Source: JAUWCL01 sp964599375 (GTDB lineage Bacteria; Krumholzibacteriota; Krumholzibacteriia; Krumholzibacteriales; Krumholzibacteriaceae). From it: a stretch of DNA of 64,000 bases. Shown here in pieces: positions 42,088 to 50,353 of this stretch (the first letter of the stretch is position 1; each line of letters opens with the position of its first letter). The DNA is taken from positions 32,939 through 96,938 of the forward strand of contig CAZREW010000012.1 in assembly GCA_964599375.1 (NCBI GenBank), read 5' to 3'. Position numbers and translations under genes: made by a program. The notes beneath the pieces were generated by a model that was given only the letters and a program-made list of their open reading frames with translations, was not told where the DNA came from and ran no database searches.

Positions 42088-44040
42088 TCAGTCGGGGTCC
42101 TTTAGTACTGAATACTTTCTTTCACTCCTGAAAGGTTTGAACTCCGCTCCTCCGCCGTGGAAGAACTTTCCGAAGAACTCCAGGTACTGGAGCCTCGCGG
42201 AATGGACGAAGGCGCCGAGAGTGTTCACGGCGAGGTTGAAAAGGTGGCCGCCGGCCAGGATGAGGACCATGAAGAGGTAGCCCGAATAGTAAGGCATCCC
42301 GATGACCATCCGTGAGATATTGTTCACGGCCATTGCGATCGCGCTTGTCGCGAGCCCCAGGGCGAGCAGGCGGGCGTACGAGAGGACGTCCCCGAAATAG
42401 CCTACGACATCATAGAACTTGACCAGCCCTCCAAGGACCTTCATCACCGGCGATCTCTGCTTCCTGCCGCCCGTGAGGAATATCACGGCGGCGCAGCCGA
42501 GCGCTGCCCACATCGCGGCGCGCATGACCACGGGCGGCACTTCCCCGCCCAGTATGCCGGCGAAGCCGAGCGGCGCGAGCGCCGCGATGAATATTATCCA
42601 GGCGAGGTCGTCGAAAAGCGCCTCGGCGGTAAGCCCGGCCCTGAGGTCGGCCCTCATCCTCAGCCCTATGCCGAAGAGTATATGCACGATCCCCATGAGG
42701 AACGCGATATTGAGCATCTTCATCGGCTCCCTGAGGGGATCGATCAGCACGAAAGGCTTGAGCCAGCCGGGGAACGAGTCCACCTCGATTCCGAATACGC
42801 CGCCGGCTACGATCCCTACCGCCGCCGTCATGAGCCCGCCGGCGAAGAGCAGGTTGAAGAGGTTCCTCACGGCGCCCTTCGGCTTGAACTTCCAGAGTAT
42901 CAGGGCGGAGAGCGCAGCGAGCGTGAAACCGTAACCCGCGTCGGTGAGGCACAGGGCGAAGAACAGGACGAAGAAGGGCGCGAGCATCGGCGTCGGGTCG
43001 GCCTCCCTGTAGACTGGCCTGCCGTACAGGGTCGTAACGAACTCGTACGGCCTTGCAATCGCCCTGTTGTCGAGATGTATCGGCGGTTCCTCGTCAGGCA
43101 GCGGGTCCCTGAACGTGACCTCGACCTCGGCGAACCTGTCTCCGAGCCCCCTGATCAGCCAGGGCCTGTCCAGGGCCCTTACCCAGCCCTCCATAAGGAA
43201 GGTCGAATCGGTAGTCGACAGCCTGCCATCGACCTCTTCGAGTCCTATGGCCTCCCGGTAGTAATCGGAGATTATCCGTATATCGTCATTCGAGCCGGCC
43301 AGTTTTTTCGCCTCTTTCTCCGCCTCGGCGGCCGAGCGCTCGAATTCCGGCCAGCCTGCCGTTTCCTTTTCGATTATCTCAGCCGGCGTCCCCTCGAGCT
43401 CGTCGAAGGAACTCCTCGAGCCTCCCGCGAGCTTGAGCGTCTCGCCCAGGGAATCGGCATCTCCGCCGGATACGATCACTGCTACGAAGCTGCGCCCCGC
43501 AAGGGTGTTCACTGTCTCTAAAGCGGCGAGCGGAAAGGCGCCGGCAGCCTCATCGAGTATGCCGCCGGCTGTCTTCTCGGGAAGGGTCCAGAACTCCAGC
43601 GCATAGTCGCCCGCACTGAGGGATTCCATGCGGACGTCGAGCCCCTTCCAGGGCTCGAGCGCCGAGACCAGCTCCCTGCTCGCGGCAAGGCCGTCCCTTG
43701 AGCGGCGTACAGTGGCCTGAAGACGGGCGCACCTGTCGGCTATATCCGTAACGGATACCTTCGCGGCCAGGTCGGCCGATGACCTGTCCGTCGTCTCGAG
43801 CGGGCCCTCGGACACCTTCTGAAGGAACGACTTCGGGGTCTCGTGCCGCACCAGGTATTCGAGCGCGTTCTCGGCGCTCTCCAGCCCGGTCTCGAGTTCC
43901 CTCGGCTGCTCCTGAGAGGTGGAGTCGGTCTCAGACGTAGTGATCTCGACCACCCCGTGCGCGCGCAGGTATCTCTTCAGGTCATCCTTTATCGAGGAAT
44001 GCCCCAGCAGCTGCATCTTCAACATGCGGCTGACAGCCAA
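42088..44040 (-). CDS. atpI: V/A-type ATPase subunit I (stator membrane subunit)
   Basis: Subunit I forms the ion half-channels next to the K ring. The 650-residue product has a soluble N-terminal half of coiled coils and a membrane half with about seven or eight helices. The membrane half begins PMLAPFFVLFFALCLTDAGYG and includes the family stretch YFGDVLSYARLLALGLATSAIAMAVN, whose arginine is the essential stator residue, and HLFNLAVNTLGAFVHSARLQYLEFF. The TTG start at 44040 has GGGAGG seven bases upstream. It sits between the stalk gene and K. Confidence 0.95.
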   Translation of the reverse strand: MAVSRMLKMQLLGHSSIKDDLKRYLRAHGVVEITTSETDSTSQEQPRELETGLESAENALEYLVRHETPKSFLQKVSEGPLETTDRSSADLAAKVSVTDIADRCARLQATVRRSRDGLAASRELVSALEPWKGLDVRMESLSAGDYALEFWTLPEKTAGGILDEAAGAFPLAALETVNTLAGRSFVAVIVSGGDADSLGETLKLAGGSRSSFDELEGTPAEIIEKETAGWPEFERSAAEAEKEAKKLAGSNDDIRIISDYYREAIGLEEVDGRLSTTDSTFLMEGWVRALDRPWLIRGLGDRFAEVEVTFRDPLPDEEPPIHLDNRAIARPYEFVTTLYGRPVYREADPTPMLAPFFVLFFALCLTDAGYGFTLAALSALILWKFKPKGAVRNLFNLLFAGGLMTAAVGIVAGGVFGIEVDSFPGWLKPFVLIDPLREPMKMLNIAFLMGIVHILFGIGLRMRADLRAGLTAEALFDDLAWIIFIAALAPLGFAGILGGEVPPVVMRAAMWAALGCAAVIFLTGGRKQRSPVMKVLGGLVKFYDVVGYFGDVLSYARLLALGLATSAIAMAVNNISRMVIGMPYYSGYLFMVLILAGGHLFNLAVNTLGAFVHSARLQYLEFFGKFFHGGGAEFKPFRSERKYSVLKDPD

Positions 44041-44062
44041 ACGAGTACCTCCCGGCCGGGGA

Positions 44063-44380
44063 TCAGAGACCCTGCCTGAACGTGCGGATGATCAGCTCGA
44101 GCGCCTTCTCCCTGTTGAGTCCAGCCGTTTTCTCGAGCCCGGCCGAGGCCTTCGCGCTCCCGGCCCTGAGAGTCTCCATCTCTTTCTGGGCCTCCTGCTT
44201 AGCACCGGCGGCCATAGAGCGGATAAGCTCGTTCCCTTTGATCTTGGTATCCTCGATCAGCTTCTCGCCTTCGGCGCGGGCATCCTCCATGAGAAGCTCC
44301 GCCTCTTTCGCGGTCTCAGCGAGACGTTGGCGCGCCTCCTCTTCCTTCCCGCGGATGGCGTCGAGATGCTTTTCGACCAT
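44063..44380 (-). CDS. atpH: V/A-type ATPase peripheral stalk subunit G/H
   Basis: This is a short, highly charged, all-helical protein (105 residues from the ATG at 44380): KEEEARQRLAETAKEAELLM and DARAEGEKLIEDTKIKGNEL show the stalk coiled coil. It pairs with subunit E in the peripheral stalk. The ATG at 44380 has GGGAG eight bases upstream; the open frame reaches 44428 but its extra residues are basic and unsupported. It is the first gene of the operon, where small G/H subunits usually lie. Confidence 0.85.
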   Translation of the reverse strand: MVEKHLDAIRGKEEEARQRLAETAKEAELLMEDARAEGEKLIEDTKIKGNELIRSMAAGAKQEAQKEMETLRAGSAKASAGLEKTAGLNREKALELIIRTFRQGL

Positions 44381-44488
44381 TATTCCGGCTCCCGTTTTCT
44401 TTCGATGGTTTTCCCGGGCCCGCAGCATGGACCCGGAGAAGCGTTCCCTCGCAGCGCGCTCACGCGCTGGAAATCAGGGACTGATATA

Positions 44489-44518
44489 TTAATACAATCG
44501 GATTGCCGCCCCAAGCAA
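44489..44518 (-). promoter_or_regulatory. Possible promoter for V-ATPase operon
   Basis: On the minus strand TTGCTT (44513-44518) and TATTAA (44489-44494) are 18 bases apart in an AT-rich patch ahead of the first subunit gene. The -35 box is imperfect, so this is tentative. Confidence 0.45.
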
Positions 44519-44584
44519 AATACGGTGGTCCCATGAAAAAAACGGGACGGACTGAAAGGTCGATCCAGGTGCCCGGCGCGGCCT

Positions 44585-45394
44585 TCAGCGGACCGCCGAC
44601 GAATCATCCGGCACGAAATGAAACTCGAGATAGTTGGGACCGTCGATGAGCACGACCCTGCGGCTCATATGATAGATGTACCCGCCTTCCGAGGGAGGTG
44701 GTGTGGAGACCCTGATCGTCACAGTATCGCTGAACGAGAATGTGCCGAGATAGTCCTTCACCTCATCATACGCATTCTGGGGCGGGTGCCCCTGCAGCGA
44801 CGGGAACAGGTCCAGATCGCGGATGGAGAAGAATCCGGTCGCGTCGGTAAGACCCATCTCCCGGCGATAGGGGTCCCTCAGGTCGAAAACGGTGCAGTCG
44901 ATCACATCCGAGAATTCATATTCGGGGACATCCAGCGTATCGGTGAGCGTCAGCCGCAGTGCGTATACGCCGTTGATCATCCTTTCACCCGTAGATGACA
45001 TCCCATCCCATTGCTCGGAGTAGAATCCAGCCGCCTGCCTTCCATCAAGGACCGTCCTGAGGTACATGTCGCGCCAGTCGAACACTTCGAGCAGAAGGGC
45101 CCTTGTTTCGGCAATCGAATATTCGATCGTCGTGGCACCGAAGAACGGGTTGGGATACGAGATCCCGAGACCGTCAGCAACAACCGCCGGGACCGGCGCC
45201 GAGATTGCCGGGGTGATGCCTTCCAGGCTGTTGAGCCTTGCCACACTCATCCCCACCATCGGCTGCCCGCCCGTGTCGATGACCATCACGGCGAGGATGA
45301 AATCCTCGTCCTTTTCGGGAGACGTGGCGTCATCACATCCCGAGGACGGGATAATCAGCGCCAGGACAGTCATCAAACTCAATATCGTCCTCAT
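44585..45394 (-). CDS. Lipoprotein with an internal FlgD-like domain, unknown function
   Basis: The 269-residue product begins with a lipoprotein signal (LALIIPSSGC), with the lipid Cys followed by an acidic segment. In the middle is a FlgD-like Ig stretch: SYPNPFFGATTIEYSI, then LEVFDWRDMYLRTVLDG, GFYSEQWDGMSSTGERMINGVYALRL. The last 120 residues are unique and aromatic-rich. In other proteins here this domain is C-terminal; internal placement means it is probably structural in this case. I used the ATG at 45394, which overlaps the tag stop (ATGA). No enzyme motif is visible. Confidence 0.7.
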   Translation of the reverse strand: MRTILSLMTVLALIIPSSGCDDATSPEKDEDFILAVMVIDTGGQPMVGMSVARLNSLEGITPAISAPVPAVVADGLGISYPNPFFGATTIEYSIAETRALLLEVFDWRDMYLRTVLDGRQAAGFYSEQWDGMSSTGERMINGVYALRLTLTDTLDVPEYEFSDVIDCTVFDLRDPYRREMGLTDATGFFSIRDLDLFPSLQGHPPQNAYDEVKDYLGTFSFSDTVTIRVSTPPPSEGGYIYHMSRRVVLIDGPNYLEFHFVPDDSSAVR

Positions 45395-45957
45395 CGTCCG
45401 ACCTCCCTGTACCTGAAGCAGTGGACGAGATGGTCGTTCACCATGCCGGCCGCCTGCATGAACGCGTAGCATATCACCGGGCCGCAGAACCTGAATCCAC
45501 GTCTCTTCATGTCCATGCTCATCGCCCGCGACTCCTTCGATTCGGTCGGCATGTGCTCGAGGCTCCTCAGCCCGTTCATTATCGTCCTGCCGCCGGTGAA
45601 CGACCATATATACGCCTCGAACGAGCCGAACTCCTTCCGCACGGCGAGCATCGCCCTCGCGTTTGTAACGGCCGACTCAACCTTCAACCTGTTTTTGATT
45701 ATCCCCGGGTCTTTCATCAGCCTCTCGATATCCCGCCTGCCGAACCTGGCGACCTTTTCCGGATCGAACTGCTTGAACGCTCTGCGGTAGTTCTCCCGTT
45801 TCCTAAGGACGGTACGCCAGCTGAGCCCCGCCTGAGCTGCGTCGAGCACGAGGAACTCGAAAAGCTTCCGGTCTTCGTGGACAGGCACACCCCACTCGGT
45901 ATCGTGGTACTCCGTCATCAGTGGATCGTCTGAAGGCCAGCCGCAGCTTCTCTTCAT
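45391..45957 (-). CDS. tag: DNA-3-methyladenine glycosylase I
   Basis: Tag removes 3-methyladenine from alkylated DNA. The 188-residue product starts MKRSCGWPSDDPLMTEYHDTEWG, with the conserved Cys and His of the zinc site; the second pair is in NDHLVHCFRY at the end. LFEFLVLDAAQAGLSWRTVLRKRENYRRAF and CGPVICYAFMQAAGMVNDH are typical. I chose the ATG at 45957, seven bases after AAGGAG, which gives the normal length; the longer open frame adds 54 unsupported residues. It is followed at once by a lipoprotein gene on the same transcript. Confidence 0.96.
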   Translation of the reverse strand: MKRSCGWPSDDPLMTEYHDTEWGVPVHEDRKLFEFLVLDAAQAGLSWRTVLRKRENYRRAFKQFDPEKVARFGRRDIERLMKDPGIIKNRLKVESAVTNARAMLAVRKEFGSFEAYIWSFTGGRTIMNGLRSLEHMPTESKESRAMSMDMKRRGFRFCGPVICYAFMQAAGMVNDHLVHCFRYREVGR

Positions 45958-46039
45958 CACGTCGCTCCTTCCCTGCGGCTCCATTGTACACCATTCCCGG
46001 CGGTATTTAGAAAAAAATCGCGGGCAGCATAAATAACCC

Positions 46040-46068
46040 TTTACAAGACCCGGTTTCGCGGATATAAT
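46040..46068 (+). promoter_or_regulatory. Predicted sigma-70-type promoter for TrpR-family gene
   Basis: TTTACA (46040-46045) and a perfect TATAAT (46063-46068) are 17 bases apart on the plus strand. Initiation would fall near 46075, within the palindromic operator. Confidence 0.75.
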
Positions 46069-46107
46069 GTTTCTGTCAATAGAAACAGTTTCTATTGATA
46101 GTAACAT
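46067..46107. promoter_or_regulatory. Tandem palindromic operator at the TrpR-family promoter
   Basis: A 41-bp inverted repeat centred on 46087, with 18 of 20 pairs matching. It consists of two adjacent 18-bp dyads one base apart: GTTTCT-N6-AGAAAC (46069-46086) and GTTTCT-N6-AGTAAC (46088-46105). It starts within the -10 box and covers the expected start point, an ideal place for a repressor. The downstream gene encodes a TrpR-family protein, so autoregulation is the simplest reading. It is not the E. coli trp operator sequence. Confidence 0.7.
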
Positions 46108-46275
46108 ACGCGGTGCCACCTGATATCTAAAACCGGGATATCGGAGTCACGATTCCGCAAAGGCTCACAGGGCCGGTCGCACCCCTCGGATAATCCGGCT
46201 CTCCCAGGTCCCGTCATATGCGAGTGCCTGCAGCGGAAGATGGCTCCGATTTCTCTTTACGCAAGGGCCATAGAG

Positions 46276-46551
46276 ATGAGATCAACCGACAGGCTCGTCA
46301 GAGTCTTCTGCTCGATCGAAGATCCGCGCACGATGAAGAGGTTCATAAGGGAGATCTTCACCCCCTCAGAGGTAGAGGACATCTCGAAGCGATGGCAGGT
46401 CATGGAGATGCTGAGGCGGGGCCATTCCCAGCGCGACATAGCCACACGACTCGGCGTGAGCCTCTGTAAGATCACCAGGGGATCGAAAGTCCTCAGGAGC
46501 GGCGGATCGGTATCTAGGAGGATCCTCGACGGGCAGGATCCGATACGCTGA
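46276..46551 (+). CDS. TrpR/YerC-family transcriptional repressor
   Basis: This is a small all-helical repressor of 91 residues and the only gene on the plus strand. The core FTPSEVEDISKRWQVMEMLRRG matches the TrpR dimer helices, and HSQRDIATRLGVSLCKITRG followed by SKVL is the helix-turn-helix with the family's TRGS signature. In TrpR proper the matching Arg helps bind L-tryptophan, so a ligand is possible, but YerC relatives bind none that is known. I prefer the ATG at 46276 (AAGGG eight bases before); one at 46240 is in frame but its purine stretch abuts it. No trp gene is nearby, so its targets are unknown. Confidence 0.85.
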   Translation: MRSTDRLVRVFCSIEDPRTMKRFIREIFTPSEVEDISKRWQVMEMLRRGHSQRDIATRLGVSLCKITRGSKVLRSGGSVSRRILDGQDPIR

Positions 46552-46562
46552 CCTGAGCCGGC

Positions 46563-47525
46563 CTATCCCTCATGGAGCCAGCAGGCGACATGCCTTCCCG
46601 GCGAGACCTCCACCAGGCCGGGCGCATCCTCGCCGCAGCGCCCGAACGCCTTCGGGCATCTCGTCCTGAACGGACATCCGGCCGGAATATCGACGGGGCT
46701 GGGAACGTCACCCCTGATAGCCGCCCTGATCCTGCGGCCCGGCTGCGCCGTAGGGATCGACGCGATCAGGCCTTCCGTATATGGATGCAACGGAGCGGAG
46801 AACAGCTCCCCTGCATGTGCCGATTCGACTATCTTTCCCAGATACATCACCGAGATACGGTCGCTGACATGCTGGACCACGCCGAGATCGTGGGCCACGA
46901 AGAGGTAAGTCAGGCCGAGGTCCTTCTGAAGGTCTGCGAGCAGGTTTATTATCTGCGCCTGGACCGATACGTCGAGGGAGGATACGGGCTCGTCGGCGAC
47001 TATTATGTCGGGCTCGACGGCCAGCGCCCTCGCGATCCCTATCCTCTGCCTCTGCCCTCCCGAGAACTCGTGCGGATATCTCGAGTACGCGGCGCGGGGC
47101 AGCCCGACCTTCCCGAGCAGCTCGCCGACTTTGCGCTCCACCTCTGCTCCGCGGGCCAGCCTGTGGATCCTGATCCCTTCTGCAATCGTGCTGCCGACGG
47201 TAAGCCTCGGGTTGAGGGAGGAATAGGGGTCCTGGAAGATCATCTGTATCATCCTTCGCGCCCTGCGAAGCTCCCCTCCCTTCAGTGAAAGGAAATCGGT
47301 CCCCTCTATCTCGAGAGTTCCCTCCGTCGGTTCCTCGAGCCGCATGAGCAGCCTGGCCAGCGTGCTCTTCCCGCACCCCGACTCCCCCACCAGGCCCAGT
47401 GTCTTTCCCTTCTCGAGATCGATGTCGACGCCATCGACCGCACGGACAAGCCTGCCACCGCGCAGGAACAGGCCACCTGAGCTCCTGTAGTATTTCTTCA
47501 GCCCTCTCGCCGCGAGTATGCTCAT
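46563..47525 (-). CDS. oppF: OppF-type peptide transporter ATPase
   Basis: One of two ATPases of an oligopeptide ABC importer, 320 residues. It has Walker A (GESGCGKST), the signature EFSGGQRQRIGIARALAVEP, Walker B (IIVADEPVSSLDVS) and the C-terminal oligo_HPY region with CPFRTRCPKAFGRC, a cysteine cluster typical of OppD/OppF. It starts at the ATG at 47525, overlapping the oppD stop. It is the last gene of the long unit and ends 11 bases from the convergent repressor gene. Confidence 0.96.
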   Translation of the reverse strand: MSILAARGLKKYYRSSGGLFLRGGRLVRAVDGVDIDLEKGKTLGLVGESGCGKSTLARLLMRLEEPTEGTLEIEGTDFLSLKGGELRRARRMIQMIFQDPYSSLNPRLTVGSTIAEGIRIHRLARGAEVERKVGELLGKVGLPRAAYSRYPHEFSGGQRQRIGIARALAVEPDIIVADEPVSSLDVSVQAQIINLLADLQKDLGLTYLFVAHDLGVVQHVSDRISVMYLGKIVESAHAGELFSAPLHPYTEGLIASIPTAQPGRRIRAAIRGDVPSPVDIPAGCPFRTRCPKAFGRCGEDAPGLVEVSPGRHVACWLHEG

Positions 47526-48499
47526 GCGTCCCTCCCGCACCGGAGCCAGCACCTCGCCCGACGACCGCCCGGGAGCTCGAACAGCGGTGGCTCGACCGCG
47601 CATCTATCGAACCTCTGTGGGCACCGGTCGCTGAACCTGCACCCCTGGGGAAGCTCGAGCGGATCGGGCACTGTGCCGGGGATCATCGGCAGCCTTTCGA
47701 GACCCTGGCCGAGCCTCGGAATCGAATCCATCAGCCCTTTCGTATAAGGGTGGGCCGGAGAGGCGAAGAGCTCCCTTACCGGAGACTCCTCGACCACCGC
47801 GCCGGCGTACATCACAACGACGCGCTCGGCCATCTGGGCGACGACGGCGAGATCGTGAGTGATAAGGAGGATCGCCATATCCATACTGTCGCGAAGCTCC
47901 GCGAGAAGCTCGATGATCTGTGCCTGGACCGATACGTCAAGCGCGGTCGACGGCTCGTCGGCGATGAGCAGCTTCGGCTGGCAGCTAAGCGCCATCGCGA
48001 TCATCACCCTCTGTCTCATCCCGCCGCTCATCTGGTGCGGGTAGCTCCCGTAGCGCTTCTCCGGGTCGGGGATCCTTACGAGCCGCAGCATCTCGATCGC
48101 CCTCTCCCTGGATTCCCTGCGGCCGAGCTTCTGATGAAGAGCAATAGCCTCCCTGATCTGCTCTCCGCAGGTGAAGACCGGATTGAGGCTGCTGAGAGGT
48201 TCCTGGAAGACTATCGAGATCTCGTTTCCCCTTACCTTCCTCATCTCCTTCTCGCTGAGGGACAGCAGGTCCCTTCCCTCGAAGAAGATGCTGCCGCTCT
48301 CGATGCGCCCGGGCGGATCGGTGATCAGCCTCATTATCGAGAGAGCGGTCACGCTCTTGCCGCATCCCGACTCGCCCACGAGCCCGACGGTCTCTCCCCG
48401 CCCGACGGTGAAGCTCACGCCGTCGACGGCTCTGGCCGTCCCCGCCTCGGTGTGGAACACGGTCTTGAGCGAATCTATCCTCAGGAGCTCTTCCGGCAT
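47522..48499 (-). CDS. oppD: OppD-type peptide transporter ATPase
   Basis: The partner ATPase, 325 residues. Walker A is GESGCGKSVTALSIM; the signature is QMSGGMRQRVMIAMALSCQP; Walker B is LLIADEPSTALDVSVQAQ; the C-terminal Cys cluster is CRFSDRCPQRFDRC. It lies 16 bases after the permease gene and overlaps oppF by four bases. Because the importer at 11019-14432 has no ATPases of its own, this pair could energise both systems (inference). Confidence 0.96.
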   Translation of the reverse strand: MPEELLRIDSLKTVFHTEAGTARAVDGVSFTVGRGETVGLVGESGCGKSVTALSIMRLITDPPGRIESGSIFFEGRDLLSLSEKEMRKVRGNEISIVFQEPLSSLNPVFTCGEQIREAIALHQKLGRRESRERAIEMLRLVRIPDPEKRYGSYPHQMSGGMRQRVMIAMALSCQPKLLIADEPSTALDVSVQAQIIELLAELRDSMDMAILLITHDLAVVAQMAERVVVMYAGAVVEESPVRELFASPAHPYTKGLMDSIPRLGQGLERLPMIPGTVPDPLELPQGCRFSDRCPQRFDRCAVEPPLFELPGGRRARCWLRCGRDA

Positions 48500-48515
48500 A
48501 TCACCCTTCCGGCTT

Positions 48516-49373
48516 CTACGTGAACTGCATCGGATCGAACGAGTCTCTCAGGCCGTCACCCAGGAGATTGTACGCAACCACTGTAACAATAATGGCCAGC
48601 CCGGGGAAGGTGGAAACCCACCACGCGTCTAGAAGCACCTCGCGCCCCTCGAACACCATCATCCCCCAGCTCGGGGTCGGCGGCGGGACTCCGAGGCCGA
48701 GGAAGCTCAGGGATGCCTCGACGAGGATGATAAGCCCTATCTTGAGCGTCGCCGAGACGATTATCACCGTGAGGGTATTGGGGATCAGATGGCGCAGGAC
48801 TATGCGCCCTCCCCTCGCTCCCAGCGCTTCGGCGGCGCTGACGAACTCACTGCTGCGCAACGAGAGGATCTGCCCGCGTACGAGCCTGGCAGTGCCCATC
48901 CATCCCGTCGCGCCGAGCAGGACGGTTACTAGCAGCAGGCTCCTCGAGAAGAGCGCTATGCAGGTAAGCATCAGGAAGAGCTTCGGGATCGACATCAGGG
49001 CGTCGACTATCCTCATCAGGACCGCGTCGACGATGCCGCCGGAATACCCGGCGACAGCACCCGTCAGCGAGCCGAGGAGAACGGACAACGCGACCGCGAG
49101 AAAGCTCACGGTCAGCGAGACCCTTGCTCCGTAGACTATCCTGGTGAGTACGTCGCGGCCGAACTTGTCGGTGCCGAGAGGATGCTGCCATGACGGCGGC
49201 TGGTGCCTCATCTCGGGCAGATGGCCGTGGGAAACCGGGTCGTACGGAGTCAGCAGCGGCGCGAATATGGCGGCGAGGTAGAGTATCAGGACGGCGACCG
49301 CGCCAGCCATCGCGAGCCGGTTTTTCCTGAACCTCAACCATCCCGCCGACCACAGCGACCTGCCCGCGCTCAT
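48516..49373 (-). CDS. oppC: OppC/DppC-type peptide transporter permease
   Basis: The 285-residue permease shows the OppC/DppC landmarks HPLGTDKFGRDVLTRIVYGARV and LSFLGLGVPPPTPSWGMMVF, plus the ATPase-docking loop SSEFVSAAEALGARGGRIVLRHLIP. The start at 49373 overlaps the stop of the OppB-type gene (ATGA). It is clearly distinct in sequence from the dppC at 11019, so the two cassettes are not recent duplicates. Confidence 0.94.
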   Translation of the reverse strand: MSAGRSLWSAGWLRFRKNRLAMAGAVAVLILYLAAIFAPLLTPYDPVSHGHLPEMRHQPPSWQHPLGTDKFGRDVLTRIVYGARVSLTVSFLAVALSVLLGSLTGAVAGYSGGIVDAVLMRIVDALMSIPKLFLMLTCIALFSRSLLLVTVLLGATGWMGTARLVRGQILSLRSSEFVSAAEALGARGGRIVLRHLIPNTLTVIIVSATLKIGLIILVEASLSFLGLGVPPPTPSWGMMVFEGREVLLDAWWVSTFPGLAIIVTVVAYNLLGDGLRDSFDPMQFT

Positions 49374-50353
49374 CGCTTTCCCTCCTCTGCCCCGTAGGCT
49401 ATCCTCGGATCGAGGAGCGCGTAGCCGAAGTCGGCGAGAAGATTGCCCATGATCACCATCACCGAGACGATGAAGTTGATCGCGAGTATGACAGGATAAT
49501 CCCTCGTGAATATCGATTCGACCATCAGCAGGCCCATGCCCGGCCACGAGAATATCTTCTCGGTCACGACCGAGCCACCTAGCAGGAATGGGAGACTGAG
49601 GCCGACTATCGTGACTATCGGTATGGCGGCATTCCTGAACGCGTGCTTCATCATCACTGAGCCCTCCGAGAGTCCCTTGGCGCGAGCCGTGCGGATGTAG
49701 TCGCGGCGCATCTCATCGAGCATGCTCCCGCGCATATAGCGGGCCATGCCGGCCGCCGAGGCCACGCCGAGCACGAACGCGGGAAGAACTAGATGGGCCG
49801 CCCTGTCGCGCAGAAGGGCGAATGCGCCCATGCTCGAGGCGTCGATCGACTGCATGTGGGACGAAGGGAGCCATCCAAGCTTGAGCGAGAAGAGCATTAT
49901 CAGCATCAGCGCGAGCCAGAATGACGGGACCGAATATACGACCAGGGCCGCGAGTGTCCCCGAGCGGTCGAAGATGGAATCCTTCCTCGCCGCCGACGTC
50001 ACCCCGAGGGCCACGCCGAGAATGAGATAGACGGCAAGGGCCGCGACTGTCAGGCGCAGCGTGTTGGGGACCGCCGAGGCGAGAAGCTCGGAGACGGGCC
50101 TGTTGTACCTCAGGCTGATCCCGAAATCGCCGCGGGCGAAGCTGGCGAGCCACCTCGCGTACTGCTCTGGCACGCTGCGGTCGAGGCCGAACTGCCTGCG
50201 CATCATCTCGACAGTCCCGGGATCCATCTCAGGATCGTCGTACCTCGCCATCGGGTCACCCGGCGCGAGATGCAGCAGAAAAAAAGTGATTGTAAGGACA
50301 AGCCAGACCAGCAGCACCGACTGACCGAGCCTGCCCGCGAAATACTTCAGCAT
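49370..50353 (-). CDS. oppB: OppB/DppB-type peptide transporter permease
   Basis: The 327-residue permease begins YFAGRLGQSVLLVWLVLTITFFLLHLAPGDP, as OppB proteins do, and has the coupling loop DYIRTARAKGLSEGSVMMKHAFRNAAIP. It forms the membrane pore with the downstream OppC. The ATG at 50353 shares one base with the stop of the lipoate-enzyme gene (TGATG); a GTG at 50356 is an alternative. No substrate-binding protein is encoded in this cassette. Confidence 0.94.
   Translation of the reverse strand: MLKYFAGRLGQSVLLVWLVLTITFFLLHLAPGDPMARYDDPEMDPGTVEMMRRQFGLDRSVPEQYARWLASFARGDFGISLRYNRPVSELLASAVPNTLRLTVAALAVYLILGVALGVTSAARKDSIFDRSGTLAALVVYSVPSFWLALMLIMLFSLKLGWLPSSHMQSIDASSMGAFALLRDRAAHLVLPAFVLGVASAAGMARYMRGSMLDEMRRDYIRTARAKGLSEGSVMMKHAFRNAAIPIVTIVGLSLPFLLGGSVVTEKIFSWPGMGLLMVESIFTRDYPVILAINFIVSVMVIMGNLLADFGYALLDPRIAYGAEEGKR

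Larger units (their letters stand above)
45958..46275. other. 318-bp divergent intergenic region between tag and the TrpR-like gene
   Basis: No gene is visible here. The minus-strand side has TACAAT (45983-45988), a possible -10 box for tag without a good -35. The plus-strand side has a strong promoter (46040-46068), a tandem palindrome (46067-46107) and a leader of about 200 bases with two GATATC repeats (46122-46127 and 46137-46142). AT content is well above that of the surroundings. Confidence 0.6.

Noticed and set aside
44535..44542. T run after the lipoprotein gene as a terminator
   Set aside because: The T tract on the minus strand is good, but no stem of more than four pairs precedes it.
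46067..46107. Palindrome as a transposon end or intrinsic terminator
   Set aside because: It has no flanking target duplication or transposase, and it lies on a strong promoter, not after a gene; an operator fits better.
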